This document shows, piece by piece, positions 11,136-20,943 of a stretch of DNA of 64,000 bases. The DNA comes from Syncephalastrum monosporum B8922 (taxonomy: Eukaryota > Mucoromycota > Mucoromycetes > Mucorales > Syncephalastraceae), in NCBI GenBank assembly GCA_000697355.1, contig JNEN01001182.1, forward strand, positions 124,001 to 188,000, written 5' to 3'. Position numbers and translations under genes: made by a program. Position 1 is the stretch's first letter. Every line of letters starts with the position of its first letter. A model generated the notes under the pieces. That model had not been told where the DNA came from. It did no database searches and worked only from the letters and a program-made list of their open reading frames with translations.

Positions 11136-12611
11136 TTAAAACGGCATCTGAAGCTTGTCACTTTTCTTCATATCACTGATCGTATACGAGCCATACTAAA
11201 ACGCGGATATCAGCTATGAATAACCATAATCTTATTGCCATCCGTCTCTAAGTGACTTACGTTCTTCTCTGGATCAAAGACTTCCCATCGGCTGGCGGGA
11301 AAGATATGCTTGTTCTTTTCATACCAGGACCGCTCCACGACTTTACCCGCATGGGACTACGTGAATTCACCTGATGATTACTAAAAGTAAAATAGAAAAC
11401 ACAAAAGACAGTGGGGAGAACCAGTCCCTCGCATACCTCGTTTTTCTCGACTGTAGCATCGTTCACCAATCGTACATCGTCGTGGACGTCAAAACTGAAG
11501 AGCGGGCCTGACTTGCCGCGGGCCTTGTTGATGATGAAGTCATAGAATGTGTAGTGCTACACAAGGATACAGGGAAATCAATCAATCAAAGAATTCACCG
11601 TTATCTACCGACATGCCGCTTTTGGATAACTTACGTGAGGAATAATCAAATCTTCTTTGATGTAGAGCAGGTTATCCACATTGACACCACGCAGGTTGGA
11701 AAACTCTTTGCGCGCCGCATCCAGGAATTGAGCAATGCTATACCCTTTTTTACACTAGAAAAAAAAGTTATATGAGCACCTCGTGAACATAGTATCCATG
11801 AATAAATAAATAGTGACATTACCTTGACAGATTTGCGATGTCCGCTGCCATCCCAATAGGAAAAGGTGATGGTGATTGTTTCGTCTGTAGGTTGCTGAAC
11901 CCCATGAGCAAGAAGACACAGGCATGGATCCTAACTTACTCTTGATTTCTTCCTGGCGCTTGAGCCATTCTTTCCGGAGCTCTTCGCGCTGAATCCGCTC
12001 CATTTCTTCGCGTTCGCGGTCCGGTAAAAAGCTCGTATCCACCGATGGATCCTTGAGCATCTTGCGCTTCTTTTTCTTCTCCAGCGCAAGGTCTTTTTCT
12101 TCGATTTTCTCTTCTTCGTCTTCCTCCTCCTCGTCCGCATTGCCAAACGACAGCTTGACGCTTGCCTTCTTCAGCTTCTTTTTCCGTTTCCGTTCATCTC
12201 TGCCCAAAGCGGTTATGATGGAATCAACCTATCTCTGTTTTTTTTTTTTTTTTCGTCACTTACGCAAGAGGGGCTGTTTTGGCAGCCTCGCGTTGCTGCT
12301 GTTCCTCCAGATTCTCCTTGATCTTGCGGTAATCCTTGAGTTCGGTCAAGCCGATCGTGCTCGTCTTGAGCTGAGACTCGATATCACTTGTCGTCGCCAC
12401 AAACTTGTCCGATCCCACTCGCACTTCATTTTGCTGTACGCAGAAAGAGACAAAGCGTGAGATTATTGCCCTGTTTAGCTCTTCCAGATCTCTCCAGATC
12501 TCTTTGCAGTACCTTTGCAATCTTTTGACGCTCCCGCTCGGCTTCTTCATAGATCTTGCGGCGGGCCTTTTCAAGCATCGTTTGGCGTTGGCCTTCACCT
12601 TTGTTATCCAT
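11136..12611 (-). CDS. FAM50A: FAM50/XAP5 family nuclear protein
   Basis: Eight exons on the minus strand (12611-12513, 12433-12264, 12199-11940, 11884-11823, 11754-11635, 11556-11437, 11356-11261, 11195-11136) join in phase to 328 residues. The C-terminal half carries the XAP5 signature: [76 protein letters not shown] and [17 protein letters not shown]. The N-terminal half is a Lys/Glu-rich coiled coil. Animal FAM50A associates with the spliceosome, and XAP5 proteins are reported regulators of transcription. All introns are GT-AG; the final exon is only 60 nt. The start gives [19 protein letters not shown], the usual beginning of the helical region. Confidence 0.93.
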
Positions 12612-13143
12612 GATCGGCTGCAGTCTCGCTCAGATCGTAAGTAAGGAAGAAGGATGGAGAGAAGTAAGGTGCTAATACGGCAGAAGGGCAGGCCTCAAGG
12701 GCAGGACAGGACCGGCCAAGTCGGACTTGCTGGATTGGGGGTGGGCCGTGGATGGTGGTTGGCTGACAATGTGTGCTTGGGTGAAAAATACACCCAACCA
12801 AATATATCCAATGGGTGAGAGAAGAGAATCGCCCTCTCTTCCATGCGGAATGTCTCAATAGCCGCAGTTTCCATTTTTCACCATGTGCAACATGACACCA
12901 CAGACGTAGCATACAGTAGATGCATACGCCTGGCTTTTGTGGCATGCTGCTGTTTATAATTCGATGCTGCAATGTGTGGCGTACGCATACACACGCACAT
13001 AATACCCGCACGATCGGGGGTTATGATGGTTTTTTTTTTTTTTGAAAAAAAAAAGAAAAGAAAAGATAGTAAATAATACAATAAACGGAGGAAGAATGGA
13101 AGCGAAGAGCAGTATACTATGTAGATTGAAGAGAGAGAGAATA
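12612..13143. other. Intergenic region upstream of FAM50
   Basis: FAM50 promoter and the 3' flank of the membrane-protein gene. It contains adjacent T and A runs near 13028-13060 and no supported gene. Confidence 0.55.
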
Positions 13144-13869
13144 TCAAGGTGCGGGGGTATGCGGTTTATCCAGATCGTGTCCTTTTTCATTCAAAGGCTT
13201 CTCGTGGGCGGCATAGAGCCAGCCAGGCGAGAGGATGATGGATGGCGACCGTTCCGCCGGCTTTTCCATGATGCGTGGGTCACCCGCTAAATCGTGCGTC
13301 CAGGCAGCCGCGGGCAGCTCCGGGGCCGGCTTGCTGAACCGGTGCTGATAATGGTTCCGCTCATCATAATCTTCTTTGCGAAGCGGCTTGCGTGGCACGG
13401 CCGCTACATTGATGGACGGTGCTTCTTGCAGGTCATCTGCGTTCGCATTCTCCGAGGCCCCTCGCCACGCACGCCAGCCGTTAATGTTCGACGTCCGCTG
13501 CTGCTGGTTCAGTTTCTGGCGCCGTCGTACGCACCAAAAGATCACTGCACCTGCTACAACCAAGATAGCCACTATCGCGACGGTTACGGGCCCGACGGTG
13601 GACGCGGGTACACCACCACCACCACCGCTGTTGTTATTACTAGGGTCTTCTTGAGACAGTGCGTTGTCGTCGGGTGCCAAAGTGCTGCCGGCATGCTTGC
13701 CCGTAGTATGGCCCGTGGTGTGGTCTGTTGCGGATGCGACAGCGGCTGCGGTGCCGGTGGGCGTCGCATGCTGTTTGGTCTGCGTCTTTGGGTCTGGCGA
13801 CTCGTCCTCATCCGGCTCGTTCTCGTCTGGCTCGTTCTCATCCCCAGCGCGTTCCCATAATCGCTTCAT
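13144..13869 (-). CDS. Single-pass membrane protein with Thr/Ser-rich N-terminal segment, hypothetical
   Basis: The open frame gives 241 residues: an acidic repeat (ENEP/DEDESP) at 11-27, a Thr/Ser/His-rich low-complexity part to about 88, one clear membrane helix at about 93-114 (VAIVAILVVAGAVIFW) followed by the basic stop-transfer CVRRRQK, and a Pro-rich cytosolic tail. This resembles fungal cell-wall sensors in layout only; no Cys-rich WSC domain is present. No signal peptide is seen with this start. A candidate upstream exon exists on the minus strand (ATG near 14068, possible donors around 14000), and TACTAAA lies close to an acceptor at about 13873, so the true N-terminus may be elsewhere. 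Function unknown. Confidence 0.6.
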   Translation of the reverse strand: MKRLWERAGDENEPDENEPDEDESPDPKTQTKQHATPTGTAAAVASATDHTTGHTTGKHAGSTLAPDDNALSQEDPSNNNSGGGGGVPASTVGPVTVAIVAILVVAGAVIFWCVRRRQKLNQQQRTSNINGWRAWRGASENANADDLQEAPSINVAAVPRKPLRKEDYDERNHYQHRFSKPAPELPAAAWTHDLAGDPRIMEKPAERSPSIILSPGWLYAAHEKPLNEKGHDLDKPHTPAP

Positions 13870-14102
13870 TTTCCTGATACTTTATTTATCTATTTAGTAT
13901 ATGTAAGGGGAGAAAACGATGAAAAAAAAAGAAGAAAGAGAAGAAAACAAGTGGCTCAGAAATGCGGCCAGCGTCATCAAAGAGGGGGACGAACACTTAC
14001 TCCTGAACCTAGGGGACTAACATACACAAACTTTTCTGCGTCGTGCCACCCGCGTCGCAAGTGATTCATTTTTTTTTTTCGTCTTTCAATTTCTTCATGA
14101 TT
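13870..14102. other. Short region between MED7 and the membrane-protein gene
   Basis: Possible 5' UTR or first exon of the downstream minus-strand gene: an ATG-started frame of about 23 codons ending at a GTAAGT donor, then a pyrimidine tract and branch-like TACTAAA. Confidence 0.4.
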
Positions 14103-15130
14103 TTATTCAATTGCATCGACGGCTGCCATGACGGACCGTGCATGCTGGGTATCTTCAAAAGCAGGCTTCATATCTACATCTTGATCGGCTGTGGGTGGGC
14201 TTGGGTGGTCAACCAATCCAACTTGTTCACGCGCTGACATATCTAATGCGAGCGGTGCTGTCGTCTCGCGACCAAATGCTTGCAGGGCCTCCCTTGTTTC
14301 TTTGCATTTTCTATAGAACCATCAGAGAAGAGACCTTATAGTATGTGCATGTGTGTGTGCGTGTGTGCGTGTGTGTGTGTTACCTTCGCATCTCAGCCGC
14401 CAGTTGGCGTTTCCGCGCGATCTGATTTTCCATCAAGAGGCGCAGTGTCTCGCGTGCCTATGATAAGCATCAGTAAGAAACACGTCGCCATTATTTGTAT
14501 TTCGCGTTACTTGCCTGGTGCGGTCGATACTCATTCAGAATATGGTGCATGTTGATAAAGATGGTGCTAATGTTTTCGATCCGGTCACCATACTGAGAAC
14601 AATAATGAGCAAGTGGCATCATTTTTAACTTTTTTTTTTCTTCTACCTGATCAGGGTCCCGCACCAGTGCGTCCAGGAGATCCAGAAATTGGACAATAAG
14701 CGATCGGTTCAGCTTTTTTAGCTCTTGGACGCGATCTAAAAAGGAATGTGCCTCAGTATACAGAACATACTAGGATATAGAAAGGGGGATGTTACCAATA
14801 GGCCCTTCCGGAAAGATCTGCTTGACGTTGAGATCACTCAGGGTTGGCAGGTGCTCCTTGACCTAAACACACATGAGTGGCTCGATCCACCTTATTGCAT
14901 GCGGCACTTGCCTGCCAATGCTGGTCAAAGACAGTGTAGGCATCGGTGGGCGGTTTGGGAGGTTCGAGATCTCTCAAGTCAAAGTCTTCGAGGGGCGGTT
15001 GGTGAATGGCCTCCTCTGGAAATTCACCCGTCTTCTGTGCTTCGTTGAGTCGTTCGAGGTTGTCCTTTGTGTAGCGTTTATAGAGATACGGCGGGTCAGG
15101 CCACGCGCTTCCTGTCGATTGGGCCTCCAT
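14103..15130 (-). CDS. MED7: Mediator complex subunit 7
   Basis: Six exons on the minus strand (15130-14912, 14862-14796, 14735-14647, 14592-14515, 14457-14384, 14310-14103) encode 244 residues. The N-terminus WPDPPYLYKRYTKDNLERL, the block LRDLEPPKPP, the segment KKLNRSLIVQFLDLLDALV and the helix ILNEYRPHQARETLRLLME are the MED7 hallmarks. MED7 pairs with MED21 and MED31 in the Mediator middle module and bridges activators to RNA polymerase II. Two introns, after exon 1 (donor at 14911) and exon 4 (donor at 14514), have GC donors (CAG|GCAAGT); no GT donor keeps the frame there. Intron 5 holds a GT repeat. The gene is divergent from an ankyrin gene across about 140 bp. Confidence 0.92.
14340..14380 (+). 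repeat. GT dinucleotide tract in MED7 intron 5
   Basis: Alternating GT/GC run on the plus strand, transcribed as AC in the MED7 pre-mRNA. Confidence 0.8.
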
Positions 15131-15273
15131 GCTCTCTATGAACTATACAACAGAAACGAAAAGGGAAGGAAAGCGAATGAAGGATAGAAATAAAACCCCG
15201 CTTAAAGTCGCACCTGCTTGCTCTTTCCGGCGCACTCTCTTTGTTTCTTCCTAAGTTTTGTTCTTTTCTCAAA
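15131..15273. promoter_or_regulatory. Bidirectional promoter between MED7 and the ankyrin gene
   Basis: The two start codons face away from each other with 143 bp between, so both promoters must share this segment. No clear TATA box was seen. Confidence 0.5.
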
Positions 15274-16357
15274 ATGCACCATCGCATAACAAAGACCTGC
15301 CAGGCTCGGCGCACCCGCCGTGCAGAACGATTACGAGAGCTCCTTCAGCTGTCGCCCGCGGACGATATTCTCATGGACATTCTGTTGGACACCTGCGCCC
15401 GTAAAAGCGCAGCCGATGGTAAGCCCGCAGCCTCTTGACCGTTGCGTCATTGACACGATTGGCCTAGTGAAGCTGCTCTTGCAGGGCATGCCCAGTGTGA
15501 ATCCCGACACGGTACGCGACCGACGTCTGCGTACACCGTTGCACATTGCCTGCGGCAGGAAAGACGATTTTCAAGAGGCGACCGCCGTCGCGCGAGTCTT
15601 GCTGCGCGCAGGTGCAGATGTGAATAATGGCGTAGGTGACATTGACGGTCTCCAGCCGATGCACATGGGTAAACTATCGGCACTCGGGCTTCGCTATCAT
15701 CTACTCACTCTTTGGCAGCTGTCCTGGCCGGGAATATCCAATGTGTCCTGATGTTACTCGAAGAAGGTAAAGCAATATAAACGTGGGCCCGTGTGTCACA
15801 CCAGCCGGTAGATTCGCCTGACAATCGATATTCTACCTTTTTCCTTTGTTTCAAGGTGCGAGCATCCCGGCCTCCGACCCGTTTCGACTCACTCCCCTCC
15901 TGCTCGCCAAGCTCAAGATGGATAATCTCCGAAGGACCCACTGGATGAAACGTGGCTTCGAGGACGAGGAAGATGCGCCACGGATATCTGACGCTCTCAA
16001 GGAATACAAGGACTTGCAATCTGTAAGAAGTGAAGCCGTACTAGCGTATGATGACTAAACGATTTCTCTTGTTCGTAGATCACCGAGGTCCTTGTCACCC
16101 ATCTTGCGAATAAACACACCACCACCTACGGCCCGTCTCGTGACCTCGCAGACGATGACCACCACGGCCTGTCCGATTGCTTGTTTGCTAAAGACGATAA
16201 ACCATCCGACCAGCAGCTCAATCAAACGATCAACCATATCACCGAGCAGCTCTCTGGCATCTGCGTCCGCGACGAAAATGTCCAAGTAAACGATGCTATG
16301 AATTTACTGATGGAAAAAGTGCGCCAACTTGGCTTGGAGGAAGCCGCAGTCAAATGA
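15274..16357 (+). CDS. Ankyrin-repeat protein
   Basis: Exons 15274-15418, 15468-15668, 15719-15766, 15856-16022 and 16079-16357 join in phase to 279 residues. At least three ankyrin-like units are visible: VKLLLQGMPSVNPD then RTPLHIACGR, VARVLLRAGADVNNGVGD then LQPMHMAVLAGN, and VLMLLEEGASIPASD then LTPLLLAKL. The C-terminal third is acidic and helical without repeats. Ankyrin repeats mediate protein contacts; no catalytic domain is attached, so the partner is unknown. The start codon at 15274 is the first ATG in the frame and gives a basic N-terminus (MHHRITKTCQARRTRRAERL). Short GT-AG introns of 49-89 nt. Confidence 0.85.
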
Positions 16358-17313
16358 ACCCGAAGCAGAAAGAGAACCATATACCCATCCGACCCTTTCA
16401 TTTTCTTTTCTGTCTCCCTTTTTCTTTGCCCATATATACACCCTTATTTCTTTCTTTATTTTACTTCTGCCTACGTACTCATCCTATATCAGACCTATCT
16501 GTGCTCATTGACAAAAATGGATTATTTTTCGGCGGTTATATTCTTTTTCTCGCCGCCTTGGTTATAAAGGACAATGCATGATTCTTCACTTTTTTAAATT
16601 TACATCAGGAGCTGCGTTAATACTCCTAGACATGTGATTTCTGACACTCATACAGTCAAGCCGTAAATTGATGACGGTTTTGGGAGAGAGTTGTGTCGCA
16701 CAAAGCAAAAGGTCATTCTTTGACGGCGACCTTGTCAGTTTTTTTTTTATCAGGTTGTCGCTTTTTCCAAAACCCATCTTGACGTTTTTGTCAATGTCGC
16801 AGTAAAGAATTATTAAATTGCTCTTTTATTCATGCAATCTTGTATTGCTTGCTATTCAGCCTGTCAAGGAACATATCGCATAGCACAACTTCTCGCTCGC
16901 TCCTCGCTTGAGTTCATCAATGATTCCAAACTTGAAAGTTTCCATGTATCTACCAGTGATGACAGCAGAAATATCGGATTTCTGCACAAGCATCAAAATA
17001 CATCGTTGATACCAAGCAGCAACTTCACGTTCTTCAAAGTAATAAAGGAAGGAAAATCAACCGAAGATTGAGGGAGACGAAGATTAGCAATCTCAAAAAG
17101 CAGGTAAATTCCATTTGTAACCAAAACGAGATGAAAAAAGTAATAATGTACCGTAGAACGCAATGATGTGAAATAACTGTTGCAGTCAGTTTTTAGACTT
17201 TGGTTTTACCAAGAAAATGTTCTGTGTTGCAGTAAAAAAAAAAAAAAAGGCTCGAGCAGACGCGACTTGCGCAAATCCACCGATAAGCATTTGCACAGGT
17301 GCTTAAGGTGAGA
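16358..17313. other. Intergenic region, no gene recognised
   Basis: About 0.95 kb, AT-rich, with homopolymer T and A runs (for example near 16740 and 17235). No supported reading frame. Confidence 0.5.
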
Positions 17314-17410
17314 TTCACTTGGAGCACGGTTATCATGGTGACCACCGTTACCAAGCGCAACGTCCCAGATGGGTTAGGCGACGCTGGATTCCCTTGTCGT
17401 TTCCAACTCG
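17314..17410 (+). repeat. 97-bp direct repeat, copy 1
   Basis: Nearly identical to 17604-17700 (offset 290 bp, five mismatches in 97). Both copies are open in the same frame relative to the repeat; of the five differences two are synonymous. Confidence 0.9.
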
Positions 17411-17558
17411 AAGTATCTTTCGCCTCAGAGAGCAGCTTGTCCGTTTTTCAGAAGGGAAAAAGAAAAAGGTTATTGTCAGTGTTCGCAGTTATCTCTTTGG
17501 CTGATTGCCCTTACCCTCGAAGTAAAGAAAAGCCAATCGCATCACGACATGCGCAAAA

Positions 17559-18948
17559 ATGAATGCAAGCGCATACAGTGCAAATGTAATTGTTTGCATC
17601 ATCTTTACTTGGGGCACGGTTATCATGGTGACCACCGTTACCAAGCGCAACGTCCCAGATGGGGTAGGCGACGCTGGATTCCCTTGTCGTTACCAACTTG
17701 AGAAAAAAAGCCAAAAAATATGTGAACAAAAATTGCCCGACGATGGACTGCCGTTTTCGAGTCAGAGTGAACTAATTCCGTACTCTCAATATAGGGCGTT
17801 AGAGCACATCCTGCTGTTAAGCAACCATCAACACGGTCGACGTTTGACCCAGAGTCTTGGACTGGCAAATCTTGTCGCTTACCATGGAGCGTTAAAGGAA
17901 AAGTATCTGGCTAGTTCCAAAGTCAATGATGACATCCACGCCAAAATAACCGGTATTTTGCGAGTAAGTCTTTATCGTGTGGTTTTGGTAGTGTTGTCTT
18001 ACTGTTCGTGTGGCTGTAGACTATCAAGGACATACCACGCAAGCAGATCAAGCACAACATCATGGAGCTTATATGCACGAACAAGATTGATGACATCGAT
18101 TCCTCTTTACTGGATATGCTGATCAACTGGTAACGTAAACACCAAGTACATAGCGGATGAAAAATAATAATGCTTCTCTCAACAGCGTTCAAAAGCTTCC
18201 AGTGATGAAGGAAGATGCTGGGGAACAGGATCTCATTTGTCGTTTCATTGATCCCATCATTGGACCACTGTTCCATTGTCCAGAGGACGGCCTTCAACTG
18301 CGCTGGCAAGGGACAATCTTGGATGGATGTTGGAGCGTTAGTTGATCACGTTTTTGAATTTGTGTTTAGGCTCAACCGAACTGTCGATGACCATGATACC
18401 AAGAACAGACCTGACGCAATTATGGAACTCAAGCAACAAGCACACACGACCTTGTACACGGGTTTTGTTGAAGTCAAGGCAAAAGACAGTGACAACCCTG
18501 CTGATACCCACGCTGATTTGTTCCGTTTGGGAAATTTTGCCAAAGATACACTGGACATGGACAAGGTCAAGGCCGTGTTGTGCTTGCTCGTCGTGGGTAA
18601 AGAACTTTCCGTATTGGAATGAAACATTGTGAACCACATTGTTGACCTTTTTCTCTTCTTGTAGGCTACACGATCCATGTGTATCTGATGACGATAGAAG
18701 CCGCAGGAATGTATGTGCTTGTTGAACTTGAAAAAATTGACGTACCACAGAGGTATGATCAGCTCCCCAAGCTTTGGACAGACGCAGATCGTATGAAGTG
18801 CATTGTGAAAATGTATCAGAACCACTGCTCCCCGTCCTCAATGTCCATTTCAACCTTGAAACGACCATCCATGGAGCAGGAATTGCTGAAAGACATCATC
18901 AACCCTGGAAGAACTATCAAGAAGTCCAAGGTGTCGTTACAATTCTGA
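17559..18948 (+). CDS. PD-(D/E)XK nuclease-like protein of a lineage-expanded fungal family
   Basis: Best model: 17559-17963, 18020-18129, 18186-18305, 18370-18596, 18665-18948, all in phase (381 residues). After a helical region come LQLRW, then NRPDAIMELKQQ and GFVEVKAKDS: a PD followed about 18 residues later by E-x-K, as in the PD-(D/E)XK nuclease fold. I recall many mucoralean proteins with RPDAI followed by a GEVK-type motif, but could not search. The intron starting at 18306 must use a GC donor (TG|GCAAGG) to join these blocks. The 5' end is uncertain: the first 50 codons contain copy 2 of the direct repeat and the true start may lie in an unseen exon. Function is unknown; a mobile-element or domesticated nuclease role is possible. 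Confidence 0.6.
17604..17700 (+). repeat. 97-bp direct repeat, copy 2
   Basis: Second copy of the block at 17314-17410. In the gene model it encodes residues about 16-48 (around KRNVPDGVGDAGFPC). Confidence 0.9.
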
Positions 18949-19993
18949 TCCTCTTCTCTCTCTAGCAATCAATCATATCTTCAAAAAAGAAGTTAATTAA
19001 AAATAATACGCCTTTTCATTTCGTGATGGCTCTTTCCCTTTTGTCTTTTACACTTTTTGTGCATATACCACCATTGTCTTCATGAACATTTTTTCTTTTC
19101 ACTGGTGTTCTCCAACACTGTATCAATTGACATGTACTTGGAACTTGGTTGACGTGCAAAAACATCAAAACAAGCCCTGGTTTTGGGATTCTGCACGCAA
19201 AGTAAACATCAAGGAAGCATCATGTGTTATTCTGGCAGCATTTATGCCGCGAGAACTGTGCAACCTTCTCTTATTTTTAAAGCCCGCTTACGCAAGACCA
19301 ATCGTATCGCCAATGCCTTCAAAAATGCCCCATAGTATGTGGAAGACACGTCCGGCGTCCATACTAGTTTCTCTACCAGAAGTTACTCGGACTTGCACAG
19401 ACAGGTGAATCACATATATCAGTGTATCACTTGCATCATGATGCCGAGACAAATAAGCGTTTCTTAGCATGTAGAAATATTTACACCAAACATGAGCTAA
19501 TGAAAACTCCCTGTATGCTAGAAGTATTCTGCATAACATCTCTACGTACTGTAGGCGTATGCATGTTCTATTCCACTTTGTCTGTTTTTAAAGAAGTGCC
19601 CTTTGATTTAGAAGTATACATACTAGCTGATCGTATTTCTCACATGGCATACGTAGCATACACAACACGTTTGAGGGGTGATCAAACAGCCAGGAAACAC
19701 GATAGGCCGTAAGTGAGAATGAGCATACGTGATAGAAGGTTTACGATTATGAGCCTGTCTGGTTCCTTCAGATCATTTTTCATATATATATGGATAGAAA
19801 AGAATAGTGCTGTCGAAGTAACAGCAACAAAAGAAAAAATAAGGTCACTACACATTATAGTACGATAAACTTGGTGCTGCTCAAGGAAGGCCAAGAAGAT
19901 CTTCTCCCAATATGCTTTCATAATCAAATTAAATATAAATGGGCACCCGACTCGCCTCTCCTCTTTTTCTCCAATTACTTCTGTCAATAAGCG
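18949..19993. other. Intergenic region, no gene recognised
   Basis: Roughly 1 kb. Short open frames on both strands (about 100 codons at 19082-19408 plus and 19682-19987 minus) show no recognisable motif and are not called. Confidence 0.45.
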
Positions 19994-20943
19994 ATGGCTT
20001 CATCAGTATCATTCTATAGCTCTCCTTCCTCAAACAAGGCCCATGTCCAGAAATCTCTCCTGCTTGCTTGTCTAGACAACAACGCCCCTGGATTGGCAAC
20101 AAACGGCACAGACCGAAACAAATGTCCTGATCTATCTACTGCTGGGATATATACGACGAGCCAATTGCTATCGCTCCCTTGTGAAATTCTGGTAAGCCGG
20201 CTGGAGCAATATGTGATGTACATGTCTGAAACGGACTAATTAACTGTGAAAACTGACAGGATGAAATTCTTATGCACACCACGGCCGAATCCCTGTTCAC
20301 CCTTGAAAGGACATGTGTGCGCTTTAGAAGGCTTCTTGCCTCCAGCACCGTCTGGGAGTCGCTCGCCCGACGAACTGGGCTTCCTGAGCACCCTTACCTC
20401 AGCGCTCGCCAACTCTTACACTTGCAGTACAGCAAGATCTGTCAATGCTGCTCGCGCACTTGTCCCGCAGTTATCATCTGCTATGAGTTTGGCAAGTTAT
20501 GCTGTCGATCCTGCTTACTGTCAAACAGTAAGACGGCTGCACAGGTGAACCACGCCCAGAAAGGATACTATTGTTGGCTTCCCAAGCGCTACGGTGGCGT
20601 ATGGCGATACTGGACTCCTTACCTTGTGGACACAAATGCGCTTCCCACCCAGACCAGTGCTGAATGTCAACGTATACGCACAGAAATGCAAGACTTCATG
20701 GAAAAGATGAGGCTATACACGGTAGAGCAGCGTTGGAATCAGCTCGAGCAGATCCTAGAAGTTGAGCTGGCAAACCGTACGCTCATACTAGAGATGATCA
20801 GCCAGTTTGATCCACCTGTGGACCTCGAAATCCTCGGAACCTGTCAAGCCTACACCAATGCAATAGAGAAAAATGTGCTACTCAGCAAGCGTTCGCTCAA
20901 ACTTTTGGGCAACAAGATAAAACAGCATGCTGCATCGAACTAG
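19994..20943 (+). CDS. F-box protein with Cys-rich segment
   Basis: Two exons (19994-20191, 20260-20943) encode 293 residues. An F-box-like block spans about 57-100: LLSLPCEILDEILMHTTAES, then ERTCVRFRRLLASSTVWESL. This motif binds Skp1 and makes the protein the substrate receptor of an SCF ubiquitin ligase. Immediately after is a Cys-rich stretch (ICQCCSRTCPAVIICYEFGKL then CCRSC), possibly a small zinc-binding unit, and then a long helical C-terminal part. No WD40 or LRR substrate domain is present. The intron is GT-AG with phase 0 and splits the F-box. Start codon is the first ATG of the frame. Confidence 0.75.

Noticed and set aside
13028..13060. Adjacent T and A runs as a terminator hairpin
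   Set aside because: Bacterial-type terminators do not apply in a fungal nuclear genome; such runs are common here.
19082..19408. Plus-strand open frame of 108 codons after the nuclease-like gene
   Set aside because: No similarity recognised and no supporting splice chain; could be a decayed fragment but cannot be supported.
19682..19987. Minus-strand open frame of about 100 codons with a hydrophobic segment
   Set aside because: No recognisable motif, no plausible exon partners, AT-rich chance frame in an intergenic region.
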